From Paenibacillus monticola (GTDB taxonomy: Bacteria; Bacillota; Bacilli; Paenibacillales; Paenibacillaceae), in the NCBI RefSeq assembly GCF_009664975.1, contig NZ_WJXB01000003.1, positions 248,001-312,000 of the forward strand: a DNA stretch of 64,000 nucleotides, in the 5' to 3' direction. The translations under genes were made by a program, and so were the position numbers. A model generated the notes under the pieces. It was given only the letters and a program-made list of their open reading frames with translations, did not search any database and was not told the DNA's origin. Shown here piece after piece: positions 1-8,396 of the stretch. Every line of letters begins with the position of its first letter. Position 1 is the stretch's first letter.

Positions 1-270
1 GTGCAGCCTTCTTTTCTCTCCGCCGACTTCGACATTAATAACACCTTTTTTGCCGGAAATCATCAGAAAGGGATCACTGCCTATAAAGGAATACCGGGCC
101 CACTGTATACCACCCTCCACACTCTCAAGCAAAAAGGCACGGTCGTGCTCAGCGAAGCGCTGGAAGATGCGAATAGGTGTCTCCATATCAGCAAGCAGCC
201 GTGTTACGACAGGAATCAGATTATATTCCCGGGATAATGAGAGCACTTGTTCAACACTCGGATTAGTCAT
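1..270 (-). CDS. trpE: Anthranilate synthase component I, N-terminal part (cut by window edge)
   Basis: The reading frame runs from an ATG at 270 off the left edge, giving the first 90 residues. It begins MTNPSVEQVLSLS and continues with a run of the type NLIPVVTRLLADMETPIRIF and then FLLESVEGGIQWARYSFIG, which is the N-terminal signature of TrpE/PabB. TrpE forms anthranilate from chorismate with a glutamine amidotransferase partner, the first committed step of tryptophan synthesis. An AAGGAGG site sits 7 nt before the ATG. It follows aroC-aroB-aroH, as in B. subtilis, but has its own promoter, a TRAP-type NAG array and a terminator in the 344-base gap upstream. The catalytic C-terminal domain lies outside the window. 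Confidence 0.92.
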   Translation of the reverse strand, partial: MTNPSVEQVLSLSREYNLIPVVTRLLADMETPIRIFQRFAEHDRAFLLESVEGGIQWARYSFIGSDPFLMISGKKGVINVEVGGEKRRLH

Positions 271-314
271 TTAAAGTACCTCCTTAGGATATGTTGATGG
301 GGTCCGAAATACAG

Positions 315-342
315 AAAAAACCTCCACCGAAGTAGAGGTTTA
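315..342 (-). terminator. trp leader attenuator (Rho-independent terminator)
   Basis: On the minus strand CCTCTAC-TTCG-GTGGAGG forms a 7-bp stem closed by a UUCG tetraloop, followed directly by six T. It lies 45 nt upstream of the trpE start and about 220 nt downstream of the inferred start of transcription, so it would stop transcription before trpE. The 5' arm (TCTACTT at 330-336) is complementary to AAGTAGA at 549-555, inside the TRAP site, and again at 492-498. Either could form a competing antiterminator. The pairing is my inference; the hairpin itself is directly visible. Confidence 0.85.
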
Positions 343-507
343 TGTAAGCAAGTATTATGGAAAAGAGCAAAGGAACGGCTTCGTTACCAAATATTCTGCA
401 GATTTATCCCTTAGTAAGATGTACCGGTAGCGTAAATATCATACCGCACATATCAAAAAAAGAATCTGCACAAATGTATACGATAGCTGCTTCTACTTAA
501 AAAATCT

Positions 508-565
508 CTGCGCTCTGCTCAACTATACTCATCTCAGCTAAACTAATTTCTACTTTACTCGGCTA
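508..565 (-). promoter_or_regulatory. TRAP binding site: NAG triplet array in the trpE leader
   Basis: Reading the minus strand from 565, triplets at exact 5-nt spacing are TAG, GAG, AAG, GAA, TAG, TAG, GAG, GAG, TAG, GAG, GAG and CAG, each separated by two bases. Eleven of twelve are NAG. The TRAP 11-mer binds eleven NAG repeats with 2-3 nt spacers, so the length and period fit one turn of the ring. The predicted transcription start is near 564, so the array lies at the very 5' end of the transcript. mtrB, encoding TRAP, is at 10775-11023. Expected role: with tryptophan, TRAP binds, blocks antitermination and allows the terminator at 315-342 to form. Confidence 0.88.
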
Positions 566-570
566 ATTAC

Positions 571-600
571 ACTATACATGAAGACTGGAGTCATTGACAA
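571..600 (-). promoter_or_regulatory. Sigma-A-type promoter for the trpE operon
   Basis: A -35 TTGTCA (595-600) and -10 TATAGT (571-576) are separated by 18 nt on the minus strand, just downstream of the aroH stop codon (615). This would start transcription near 564, at the edge of the TRAP site. trpE can therefore be transcribed separately from aroCBH. Confidence 0.6.
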
Positions 601-614
601 CCCCGCCTGCTAAT

Positions 615-989
615 TTATGACTTGCTCTGTGATAAATCAGGACGAAGCTTCTTGGCTTCATTCAAATAGATATGGCGGATTTCCTTTTGTGTCTTATTCG
701 TATTGACTTGCACCATCAAACGGATGCACTGGGGCAGACTGCCTTTGACCGGAATCTCAACGGAGCACATCAGTGGCACCATTTCCCAGCCCTCAATCTC
801 ACGGATAGCTCTGGCAGGAAAAGTAGCATCCAAATCCGTAGTCATTGTGATCCAGACACTACAAATATCTTCGGCAATAACATCATTATGCTCGACAATT
901 TCCCGCAGCAGTAGAACGGTTTCACGTAGAATCTCTGTTTCTTCGTTATGATTGACGGTTGTTGCTCCGCGAATTCCCCGGTTTACCAC
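615..989 (-). CDS. aroH: Chorismate mutase, AroH class
   Basis: This 124-residue protein converts chorismate to prephenate, the entry to phenylalanine and tyrosine. It matches the monofunctional trimeric AroH family in length. Residues known to form the B. subtilis active site are all at the same numbers: Arg7, Phe57, Arg63, Cys75, Glu78, Arg90 and Tyr108. The start is GTG at 989; it overlaps the aroB stop by 7 nt and has an AAGGAGG site inside the aroB tail, so translation is probably coupled to aroB. It is the last gene of the aroC-aroB-aroH unit. Confidence 0.95.
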   Translation of the reverse strand: MVNRGIRGATTVNHNEETEILRETVLLLREIVEHNDVIAEDICSVWITMTTDLDATFPARAIREIEGWEMVPLMCSVEIPVKGSLPQCIRLMVQVNTNKTQKEIRHIYLNEAKKLRPDLSQSKS

Positions 990-2086
990 GGGCTTCCCTC
1001 CTTCTTAAGCTGTGCGATTACTTCACGTACAAGCGATGCCTGTACATCATTCACGATACTTACAGAACCAATGGCATCCGGCACGATGAAGGTCATCTTA
1101 CCTTCCTTGAATTTCTTATCATGCATCATCGCTTCCATCAACTCATCCTCATCATAGTGCGCTGGCAGTCTTACTGGCAGTGATAGCGCAGAGAGCATGG
1201 ATACCGTTTCTTCATAAATAGATTTGTCCCGGCCCAACTTAGCAGCCAGCAGAGCAGATCCCGCCATTCCGATAGAGATCGCTTCCCCGTGCAGGAGCAC
1301 ACCATACCCGCCTACTGCTTCAATCGCATGACCGATGGTATGACCCAGGTTAAGTATCGCACGCACGCCTTGCTCCCGCTCATCGTTTCTAATCACGTCA
1401 GCCTTGATCGAACAGCCTCGCTCCAGCGCGTAGCCTAGAACCTCAAGATTCAGACCTAGCAGTTCTGCAGCATGCTCACGGCACCAGTAAGCAAATTCCT
1501 TATCCAGAATAAGGCCATGCTTCACTACTTCAGCAAGCCCCGAAGAGACTTGTCGTGGAGGCAAGGTTAAAAGAGTATTGAGATCGTACAATACCATAGA
1601 TGGTTGATAAAAGGCGCCGATCATATTTTTGGCAAGGGGATGATTCACAGCTACTTTACCGCCTACACTGCTGTCATGCGCAAGAATGGTTGTCGGAATT
1701 TGCATAAAGCCTATTCCCCGCATATAACTAGCGGCTACGAAGCCGGCCAAATCTCCGACAACACCGCCACCTAGTGCCAATACTGCCGAATGACGATCCA
1801 GACCGGCCTGAATCGCTGTTGTCATCACTTCCTCATACACGGTCAGGGATTTGGAAGCTTCACCTGCTGGAATAACGTGGCTATATACCGTATAACCCTT
1901 CTGTTGCAGAGCAGCTTCAAGGGCCGGTAAATAACGCGGAGCTACTTCAGTGTCACTGACAACTAGCAACGAACTTCGAACTGGAAAACCGGCTTCAACA
2001 CACCGTTCGCCAATATTCTGCAGCAGCCCACTGCCAATATGGATAGGATAGGAACGATCGCCAAAATCTACTTTTATACTTCGCAT
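983..2086 (-). CDS. aroB: 3-dehydroquinate synthase
   Basis: A 367-residue enzyme that closes DAHP to 3-dehydroquinate, the second shikimate step, using NAD+ and a divalent metal. Visible signatures are the nucleotide loop LGGGVVGDLAGF (about residues 104-115), the AEVVKHGLI segment and the metal-ligand motif NLGHTIGHAIE. Length is normal for the family. It begins 2 nt after the aroC stop and overlaps the aroH start, so the three genes form one tight translational unit. Confidence 0.97.
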   Translation of the reverse strand: MRSIKVDFGDRSYPIHIGSGLLQNIGERCVEAGFPVRSSLLVVSDTEVAPRYLPALEAALQQKGYTVYSHVIPAGEASKSLTVYEEVMTTAIQAGLDRHSAVLALGGGVVGDLAGFVAASYMRGIGFMQIPTTILAHDSSVGGKVAVNHPLAKNMIGAFYQPSMVLYDLNTLLTLPPRQVSSGLAEVVKHGLILDKEFAYWCREHAAELLGLNLEVLGYALERGCSIKADVIRNDEREQGVRAILNLGHTIGHAIEAVGGYGVLLHGEAISIGMAGSALLAAKLGRDKSIYEETVSMLSALSLPVRLPAHYDEDELMEAMMHDKKFKEGKMTFIVPDAIGSVSIVNDVQASLVREVIAQLKKEGSPW

Positions 2087-2088
2087 AA

Positions 2089-3258
2089 TTAGTAGCTCTC
2101 CAATTGTGAATGATAATTGTCGTAATTAGCTTTGATCTCTTCCATAGAATCACCGCCAAATTTGTCCAGAAATGCCTTGGCTATTTCCCAAGCCACCACA
2201 TTCTCCAGCACAACACAGGCGGCTGGGACTGCACAAGCATCTGAACGTTCTACCTGCGCTGTAAACGGTTCTTTAGTATCAATATCAATACTTTGAAGCG
2301 GTTTGTAGAGCGTTGGGATTGGCTTCATTACCGCCCGGATAACAGCAGGCATTCCATTGGTCATGCCCCCTTCAAAACCGCCGAGCCGGTTGCTCCCCCG
2401 GTAGTACCCTTGAGCAGCATCATACATGATCTCGTCATGGACCTGAGAGCCGCGCAGTCTACCGGCTTCGAATCCGATGCCGATCTCTACACCTTTGAAT
2501 GCATTAATGGACATGACAGCTCCAGCAATTGCTCCATCCAGCTTCCGGTCAGATTGCACATAGCTGCCGAGTCCGATCGGCAAACCTTCAACGATACATT
2601 CTACAATCCCGCCAATGGAGTCGCCTTCCTCCTTGATCTTGTCTATGTAAGACTCCATCTTCAATTCCGTCTCTTTGTCGACGACTCGGACAGAGGATTG
2701 CTCAGTTATCTCAATTAACTCATCGATAGGCAGGTTGTTTGCAGGCGCTTCTATCTCACCAATACGGATTACTTGGCCCGCTATTTTCACGCCAAAGGCT
2801 TCCAATAGTTGTCTAGCCACAGCACCGCAAGCAACTCTTGCCGCCGTTTCGCGAGCACTGGAACGTTCCAGAACATTACGAAGATCGGTAAGATTGTACT
2901 TCAGTCCGCCATTCAAATCTGCGTGTCCTGGACGCGGCCGGTTTACACGGCGCTTCTCTTCATCACCGCCTGGGATCGGTTCAATATTCATAATGGTCTT
3001 CCAGTGTGTCCAATCCTTGTTCTCTACCACAAGGGCAACTGGAGCACCTGTCGTAAAGCCATGCCGCACACCACCAACAATTTGTGCCGTATCTTTCTCA
3101 ATTTGCATCCGGCGTCCTCGTCCATACCCTTTTTGCCGACGTTGCAGCTGAAAATTTAATTCTTCGAAATTCAGTGTCAAATTACTAGGCAGTCCTTCAA
3201 TAATAGCCGTAAGCTGGGGTCCGTGCGTTTCCCCCGCTGTTAAATAGCGTAAACTCAT
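2089..3258 (-). CDS. aroC: Chorismate synthase
   Basis: 389 residues; converts EPSP to chorismate using reduced FMN, the last step of the common aromatic pathway (called aroF in B. subtilis). The start [13 protein letters not shown] carries the GETHG family signature, and [18 protein letters not shown] matches the central signature. It is the first gene after a clear terminator (3388-3429) and promoter (3319-3347), so aroC-aroB-aroH is a separate transcription unit with a roughly 54-nt leader. Its product, chorismate, is the substrate of TrpE, AroH and MqnA, all encoded in this cluster. Confidence 0.97.
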   Translation of the reverse strand: MSLRYLTAGETHGPQLTAIIEGLPSNLTLNFEELNFQLQRRQKGYGRGRRMQIEKDTAQIVGGVRHGFTTGAPVALVVENKDWTHWKTIMNIEPIPGGDEEKRRVNRPRPGHADLNGGLKYNLTDLRNVLERSSARETAARVACGAVARQLLEAFGVKIAGQVIRIGEIEAPANNLPIDELIEITEQSSVRVVDKETELKMESYIDKIKEEGDSIGGIVECIVEGLPIGLGSYVQSDRKLDGAIAGAVMSINAFKGVEIGIGFEAGRLRGSQVHDEIMYDAAQGYYRGSNRLGGFEGGMTNGMPAVIRAVMKPIPTLYKPLQSIDIDTKEPFTAQVERSDACAVPAACVVLENVVAWEIAKAFLDKFGGDSMEEIKANYDNYHSQLESY

Positions 3259-3318
3259 CTGCGTTCCCCCTTCACACTTTCAAACTGTAAACCGCTAAAA
3301 TGTTAAATGTCTTTGCTC

Positions 3319-3347
3319 ATTATAGTATAGGGAATCCGCTTTGACAA
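3319..3347 (-). promoter_or_regulatory. Sigma-A promoter for aroC-aroB-aroH
   Basis: TTGTCA at 3342-3347 and a perfect TATAAT at 3319-3324 with a 17-nt spacer on the minus strand. The predicted start is near 3312, giving a short leader to aroC. I see no riboswitch or triplet array in that leader. Confidence 0.75.
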
Positions 3348-3387
3348 GAAAGGGATACTGCTGGAATGACTCCTGTTCCATCCTAAT

Positions 3388-3429
3388 AGAAAAGGCGTCG
3401 CCTATACTCTTGCGAGTATAAGTGACGCC
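3388..3429 (-). terminator. Terminator upstream of aroC
   Basis: A long inverted repeat (GGCGTC...GACGCC flanking TATACTC/GAGTATA around a TTGC loop) is followed on the minus strand by TTTTC. It separates cheR and the small gene at 3456 from the aroC unit. Confidence 0.75.
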
Positions 3430-3455
3430 GCTGTGGATCCCGTCTGGAGCCTATT

Positions 3456-3617
3456 TCAGCTTCCGATGCGCTGACCTGACTGAGGAAAAGCAAGCCTGTT
3501 CTCCTCGAGCTGCACCAGTCGCTTCAGCTGTACATCCTCCACACCGAGAATTTGTCCGCACTCACGGAAGGTAATGAAACCGCGTCTGTATGCGGATATA
3601 ACCTTGCTTTTGTCCAT
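3456..3617 (-). CDS. Small protein of unknown function (53 residues)
   Basis: I chose the ATG at 3617 (MDKSKVISAYRRGFITF...), because an AAAGGAAAG site precedes it by about 10 nt. The longer frame from 3767 overlaps the cheR 3' end and has no good site. The protein is basic and helical-looking, with a segment RECGQILGVEDVQLKRLV that resembles a helix-turn-helix in spacing, but no known family is evident to me. It lies between cheR and the terminator before aroC. Confidence 0.55.
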   Translation of the reverse strand: MDKSKVISAYRRGFITFRECGQILGVEDVQLKRLVQLEENRLAFPQSGQRIGS

Positions 3618-3723
3618 CGGATATACTTTCCTTTCGCTTAAGCTACGGATACTATTATCCAGTATCACTGTAAAGAGGCAAAAATATACATCCAGATCAG
3701 AAGCACAAAATAGTAAGATAAGC

Positions 3724-4527
3724 TTATTTTTTACGGTAGAAGAAAGTCTCCGTTGATTCAAATCCATATTGTGCTGGAGTGAAAATCTGCTCCGTGCTGC
3801 CTACAAACAAATATCCACCCGGACGTAAACTAGCCGCAAACTTGTGATACAGCTTGTTCTTGGCCTCTTCCGTAAAATAGATCATCACATTGCGGCAAAT
3901 GATAAGGTCAAAGCCATCATCGAATGTATCAAGTAGTAAATTCTGCTTGCGAAAATCAATATTTTTCTTCAGCGCTTCACTAACCTTGAGCACCGGACCC
4001 TCTGGAGTAAAATAACGAGCGGCCACGTCCTTAGGCACATCTTTCAAGGATCGTTCCAGGTACAGACCCTGCTTCGCTTTAGCCAAAGCCCCATCATCAA
4101 TATCCGTAGCAAGAATGCCCGTCTTCGATAAGATATCCTTGTCAGACAAAATCATAGCTAGCGTATAAGGCTCTTCTCCCGTGGAACATGCTGCGCTCCA
4201 AAGCTTCAACTTGCGGCCTGTCCGCTGCAAATCTGGCAAAATAGTATCCCGAAGCACTTCCCAGCGATTTGGATTACGCCAAAATTCCGAGACATTTATC
4301 GTCATCCGGTCTAAAAACTCATAAAATAATGGCTTCTCCTTCATCATTGCAGCAAAAAAATCGCTAAAGGTTTGAAATCCGTTCTTCGTACGAAGAGTAG
4401 TCAGACGACGCTTCATCTGAGCCTCTTTGTACTGGGCTAAGTCAATTCCAGTACTCTTCTTGATGTTATTAATGAATCCTGTATAATCAGGATCTGCTGT
4501 TATTGTCGCATCTTCACGTTCAGACAT
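3724..4527 (-). CDS. cheR: Chemotaxis protein methyltransferase CheR
   Basis: 267 residues; methylates glutamates on chemoreceptors with S-adenosylmethionine, setting adaptation. The N-terminal helical domain (about 1-85, DYTGFINNIKKSTGIDLAQYK) is followed by the SAM domain with WSAACSTGEEPYTLAM and later DLIICRNVMIYF. It sits between ndk and aroC exactly as in the B. subtilis supraoperon. A chemoreceptor possibly served by it is at 32594. Confidence 0.95.
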   Translation of the reverse strand: MSEREDATITADPDYTGFINNIKKSTGIDLAQYKEAQMKRRLTTLRTKNGFQTFSDFFAAMMKEKPLFYEFLDRMTINVSEFWRNPNRWEVLRDTILPDLQRTGRKLKLWSAACSTGEEPYTLAMILSDKDILSKTGILATDIDDGALAKAKQGLYLERSLKDVPKDVAARYFTPEGPVLKVSEALKKNIDFRKQNLLLDTFDDGFDLIICRNVMIYFTEEAKNKLYHKFAASLRPGGYLFVGSTEQIFTPAQYGFESTETFFYRKK

Positions 4528-4553
4528 AACTTCCCCCTGCCTTCTGCCCAGAA

Positions 4554-4997
4554 CTACAACCAGGCTGCGATATCTTTGTTATATTTCGCCAGTTCATCCG
4601 CTGCAAAGAAATTAAAAATTTCCCGCTCCGCACTTTCTGGCGAGTCTGACCCATGGATCAGGTTGAGCGGTGTATGACTGGCGAAATCGCCGCGAATCGT
4701 ACCTGGAAGAGCTTCTCCAACCCTTGTCTTGCCAATGAGTAGGCGGGATAAAGCCACAACATCATCGCCTTCCCATACCATAGCAAATACAGGACCAGAG
4801 GTTATAAAGGTAACCAGATTGGGGAAGAAATCCTTGCCCGCATGTTCCGCATAATGCTTCTTTGCCTGCTCGTCAGTTACAGTAATGAGCTTGGCAGCGA
4901 CCAGCTTGAATCCCTTATCCTCCAGGCGTGAAACAATGCGCCCGATTAGTCCACGCTGAACACCGTCCGGTTTGATCATTAGATACGTTTGTTCCAT
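4554..4997 (-). CDS. ndk: Nucleoside diphosphate kinase
   Basis: 147 residues; transfers the gamma phosphate of ATP to other NDPs through a phosphohistidine. The opening [21 protein letters not shown] and the active-site segment [16 protein letters not shown] (nucleophilic His) are canonical. It is located between hepT and cheR as in B. subtilis. An 8-bp inverted repeat (TTTCTGAT/ATCAGAAA, 5040-5058) lies about 45 nt upstream of the start; its role is unknown. Confidence 0.96.
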   Translation of the reverse strand: MEQTYLMIKPDGVQRGLIGRIVSRLEDKGFKLVAAKLITVTDEQAKKHYAEHAGKDFFPNLVTFITSGPVFAMVWEGDDVVALSRLLIGKTRVGEALPGTIRGDFASHTPLNLIHGSDSPESAEREIFNFFAADELAKYNKDIAAWL

Positions 4998-5090
4998 TGG
5001 GCACTCTCCAATTCCACAAAAGATGCAGGTAGTATATACTTTCTGATATTATCAGAAACATTGCTTTATGGGAACGCTTAATATTCTGTC

Positions 5091-6059
5091 TTAATAGGCT
5101 CTGCCAGTGACAAAGAAAGCAATGTCCCGCAGATTGCGTTTAGTTCTACTATTGGGCAGCTGATCAAGTGCGTTAAGTGCTTTGGCAATATAGCGTGAAG
5201 CTAGCTCCTCGGCGCGCAAGATGCCTTCTCCGGACAGAATCAGATCAATGGCCCGTCCCACACTGCTGTGGCCTTCACGGATAGAAGAAATCTCATCCAG
5301 AAGCGATGCACGCAACCTATCATCCTCAAGCGTATAAATAACGGGAAGAGTGATGTTGCCCTGACGCATATCACTACCCGGTGGTTTTCCAATCTGTTTT
5401 TCCGTCCCAGAAAGATCGAGCAGATCATCACGGATCTGAAACGCCATGCCGACGTTATATCCGTAATTGTAGAGCAGCCGTGCCGACTCGGGCTCAGCAT
5501 CAGCGGCTAGCGCACCCAGTTGGCAGCTAACAGCGATCAAAAGCGCCGTTTTGCGGCGAATACGCTCCAGATAATGGCGCACACTTTGCTCTGTATTGAA
5601 GAAATCACGAATCTGCTCCATCTCTCCGATAGACATTTCCACCATTGCTTTAGACAATATTTGATGAATACGTGGATTTTTCAGCTCTGTAGTCATAATT
5701 AGTGCCTTAGCATATATGTAATCTCCTGTGTACATGGCAATTTTATCGCCCCACTTCGCCTTCACCGTCAATTCACCACGCCGCAGTTCAGCGTCATCAA
5801 TGACATCATCATGAACAAGCGAAGCACTGTGAATCAACTCAAGGGGTACAGCAATACACTTCAGCTTCTCCAGATCATACCGCCCAAATTTGCCACCCAT
5901 GAGTACAAATATAGGACGCAGTCTTTTCCCACCTGCCTTCAGCAGATGCATTGAGGTCTCAGTCAGCAGATCGTCATCACCCTGTACGCTGCGGTACAGC
6001 TCTTTTTCGATCTGATCCATATCATTATTCAGCAAACCGAATAGTTGCAGTCGTTTCAT
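5091..6059 (-). CDS. hepT: Heptaprenyl diphosphate synthase component II (trans-prenyltransferase)
   Basis: 322 residues; catalytic subunit that elongates farnesyl diphosphate with isopentenyl diphosphate to the menaquinone side chain. It shows both aspartate-rich motifs: HDDVIDD in the first third and RDDLLDL in the last third. Normal family length. Its start overlaps the mqnA stop by 4 nt, so the tail enzyme and the futalosine enzyme are translationally coupled. Component I (hepS) is at 9147-10016 in the same cluster. Confidence 0.93.
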   Translation of the reverse strand: MKRLQLFGLLNNDMDQIEKELYRSVQGDDDLLTETSMHLLKAGGKRLRPIFVLMGGKFGRYDLEKLKCIAVPLELIHSASLVHDDVIDDAELRRGELTVKAKWGDKIAMYTGDYIYAKALIMTTELKNPRIHQILSKAMVEMSIGEMEQIRDFFNTEQSVRHYLERIRRKTALLIAVSCQLGALAADAEPESARLLYNYGYNVGMAFQIRDDLLDLSGTEKQIGKPPGSDMRQGNITLPVIYTLEDDRLRASLLDEISSIREGHSSVGRAIDLILSGEGILRAEELASRYIAKALNALDQLPNSRTKRNLRDIAFFVTGRAY

Positions 6060-6916
6060 TCCTTCACCCGTGTCAACAGATTATGACTCCAAAGCTCCAT
6101 TTTCACTTCCTGCGGCAGCAGGCCCATCTCATAGGCATAGCGAAAATAGAGGTTTAGACCCTTCTGCTGCCTTTCTCCAAAATCATAAATCAAGTTGCGA
6201 AAATATCCATTCCAGTAGGATTCCGTACCACCGATTGTATAGCATGCTTCACGGACAATAGGAGACAAATTACGTAAACCCTCCTTCTTGCTATCCGCAA
6301 AAGCTTCGGCAATCTCTAGTATCGCTTCTGGCTTGGTTCTGGCCGCATCCCTGTTTACTGCCCAAACGGCAAAGGTCATGCCTAAGCCAGTCCATTCATT
6401 CCAAAGCTGGCCCAGATCGGTAACGATATATCCCTGATCCTGCCAAGAGGCTCTAATCGCATTATCCCCAATCAGCAGACATGCATCTGCATGCTCCATC
6501 ATGACATCCAGATCAGGGGCAGCGCTGATATACTCCGGTTTGTTGCCAAAAGCCTTCTCCATCAGAATCTTTAACAAATTTACCGAGGTAGCAGAAGTAT
6601 TAGTTACGGCTATCGTTCCACTGCCAATCTGCGCAATCGGCACTCGGGAGAACAACATAATCGAGTTTACTGGGCCGTCTGAACTGACAGATAAATCAGG
6701 CAGCAACAATAATCTGTCACTAGCTTCACCATATGCAAATGAAGATAATGCACCCACATGAATGGTTCCCTGACTCATACCCTGATTAAGAATGGCAGGC
6801 ACTTCACTTACCATCTCTGCAGGAATCTTCAGAGCAGAGGGATGGAAATTGTGAAATACCGGCCATGAATTGGTATAACTGATTTTACCGATAACGGTAT
6901 GCCCGTTACTGTTCAT
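6056..6916 (-). CDS. mqnA: Chorismate dehydratase MqnA (futalosine menaquinone pathway)
   Basis: 286 residues from an ATG at 6916 preceded by GGGGGAG. It converts chorismate to 3-enolpyruvyl-benzoate, the first step of the futalosine route to menaquinone. The sequence IGKISYTNSWPVFHNF, the segment VGALSSFAYGEASDRLLLLPDLSVSSDGPVNSI and the later CLLIGDNAIRA are typical of the MqnA/MqnD periplasmic-binding-like fold. The start is 4 nt after the ubiX stop. It is absent from the B. subtilis version of this locus, where menaquinone is made by the classical Men route. Functional partners mqnB, mqnC, mqnD and mqnE are not in this window. Confidence 0.88.
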   Translation of the reverse strand: MNSNGHTVIGKISYTNSWPVFHNFHPSALKIPAEMVSEVPAILNQGMSQGTIHVGALSSFAYGEASDRLLLLPDLSVSSDGPVNSIMLFSRVPIAQIGSGTIAVTNTSATSVNLLKILMEKAFGNKPEYISAAPDLDVMMEHADACLLIGDNAIRASWQDQGYIVTDLGQLWNEWTGLGMTFAVWAVNRDAARTKPEAILEIAEAFADSKKEGLRNLSPIVREACYTIGGTESYWNGYFRNLIYDFGERQQKGLNLYFRYAYEMGLLPQEVKMELWSHNLLTRVKE

Positions 6917-6920
6917 TCCT

Positions 6921-7523
6921 TTACTCCCCCCATCTGCGAAATAAAGTGTGCTCAATATTAAAACTGTCCAGCACCTTACCCACCATGAAGTTAACAAGAT
7001 CATCCACGCTCTGCGGACCGAAGTAAAAGGCCGGCATTGCCGGAATCATCCGGACACCCAGGCGGGACAGCTTAAGCATATTTTCAAGATGAATCGCATG
7101 CAGCGGCGTCTCACGAGGAACAAGAACCAGCGTGCGCCCTTCTTTAAGCATGACATCCGCTGCCCGAGTCATCAAATTATCAGAGCTTCCGTTAGCCACT
7201 GCAGATAACGTCCCCATGGAGCAAGGCATAATAATCATACCTTCCACGCGAAAAGAGCCGCTTGCGATAGATGCGCCGATATCAGCAACGGGGTGATATA
7301 GCAGAGAACCGGGATGCCCTCTGAATTTCTCATTCAGAAAGCCTTCCCGGTCTGAGGCGATAAAGCCGAGCTCTTCTTTGAATACACGCCAGCCTGCATT
7401 GCTTACCACAAGATGCACGTTATAACCCATAGACAACAAGGTTTCAGTCAGACGCACACCATAAATTGCACCACTCGCTCCAGTAATTCCAACCACGAAG
7501 CTTTTAGGTTGTGGACTAATCAT
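6921..7523 (-). CDS. ubiX: Flavin prenyltransferase UbiX
   Basis: 200 residues; makes prenylated FMN, the cofactor of UbiD-type decarboxylases. Opening segment VVGITGASGAIYGVRLTE and the conserved central and C-terminal segments MPCSMGTLSAVANG and VPRETPLHAIHLENM are characteristic. It overlaps the preceding ubiA/mqnP stop by 4 nt (ATGA). In futalosine organisms UbiX with a UbiD partner removes the carboxylate of the naphthoate; no ubiD is seen here. Confidence 0.93.
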   Translation of the reverse strand: MISPQPKSFVVGITGASGAIYGVRLTETLLSMGYNVHLVVSNAGWRVFKEELGFIASDREGFLNEKFRGHPGSLLYHPVADIGASIASGSFRVEGMIIMPCSMGTLSAVANGSSDNLMTRAADVMLKEGRTLVLVPRETPLHAIHLENMLKLSRLGVRMIPAMPAFYFGPQSVDDLVNFMVGKVLDSFNIEHTLFRRWGE

Positions 7524-8395
7524 TTGTAGAACTGCACCACCAAGTCAATCAAAGTAAAGGAAAATACTACTATGCTCAGCACGCCATTCATCGTAAAAAA
7601 AGCAGTCTGTAGACGGCTTAAATCACTTGGTGAAACAATGTGGTGCTCATAAAAAAGAATAATATATGCAATCAGCATACCAGCAACATACCACCAGCTC
7701 AAATCCGTAATAAAGAGCAGTGACACAAAACCGATTCCCGTAAGAATATGGAACACGCGGGCAATAACAAGTGCACGGGCAACTCCAAAGCGAACCGGAA
7801 TGGAATATAAGCCTTCCTTCTTATCGAATTCAACATCCTGGCAGGAATAAATAATATCGAAACCAGCCGTCCAGAACACAATCGTGAAGTAAAACACCAT
7901 TGATGTCCAGTCCACACTACCCGTTACAGCCACCCAGCCGCCCAAAGGCGCGAGCGCAATGGTAAGACCAAGAATAAGATGGCAGGCCCAAGTGAAACGC
8001 TTAGTAAACGAATAAAAAACAAGTAAAAAAACGGCAATCGGCAACAGCTTGGCGGATAATGGGTTCAACTTGAAGGCTGCCCAGAATAACAGGAAAAAGG
8101 AAATACCAATAAAAATAATAACTTCTCCAGCTTTCAAAAGCCCTATAGGTAGCGCTCTTCCCGCTGTACGTGGATTCTTGGCGTCGCTGATCCGGTCAAT
8201 CAGCCGATTCAGACCCATAGCGGCACTACGCGCACCGAACATGGCAATAACGATCCAGCCAATTTTACCCCAGGATGGCAACTCACCAAACATAACGACT
8301 GAGCCCAGCAAAGCACCCATAAATGCAAAGGGCAAAGCAAATACCGTGTGTTCGAACTTAATCATTTGCAAAAAGATGCCGATTTTCTTAAACAT
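7520..8395 (-). CDS. mqnP: UbiA-family prenyltransferase, probable MqnP
   Basis: 291 residues from ATG 8395 (site AAGGAG, 8 nt spacing; 1 nt after the menG stop). An integral membrane enzyme with about eight or nine hydrophobic segments. Both catalytic Asp-rich motifs are present: NRLIDRISDAKNPRTAGR and CQDVEFDKKEG. It joins the polyprenyl tail to an aromatic acceptor. Its position with mqnA and ubiX points to the futalosine-route enzyme rather than MenA or 4-hydroxybenzoate transferase; this assignment is by context. Confidence 0.85.
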   Translation of the reverse strand: MFKKIGIFLQMIKFEHTVFALPFAFMGALLGSVVMFGELPSWGKIGWIVIAMFGARSAAMGLNRLIDRISDAKNPRTAGRALPIGLLKAGEVIIFIGISFFLLFWAAFKLNPLSAKLLPIAVFLLVFYSFTKRFTWACHLILGLTIALAPLGGWVAVTGSVDWTSMVFYFTIVFWTAGFDIIYSCQDVEFDKKEGLYSIPVRFGVARALVIARVFHILTGIGFVSLLFITDLSWWYVAGMLIAYIILFYEHHIVSPSDLSRLQTAFFTMNGVLSIVVFSFTLIDLVVQFYK

Positions 8396-8396
8396 C

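Noticed and set aside
5040..5058. 8-bp inverted repeat TTTCTGAT/ATCAGAAA upstream of ndk as an operator
   Set aside because: Perfect arms but no second copy, known regulator or T run; such short palindromes are expected by chance in AT-rich spacers.
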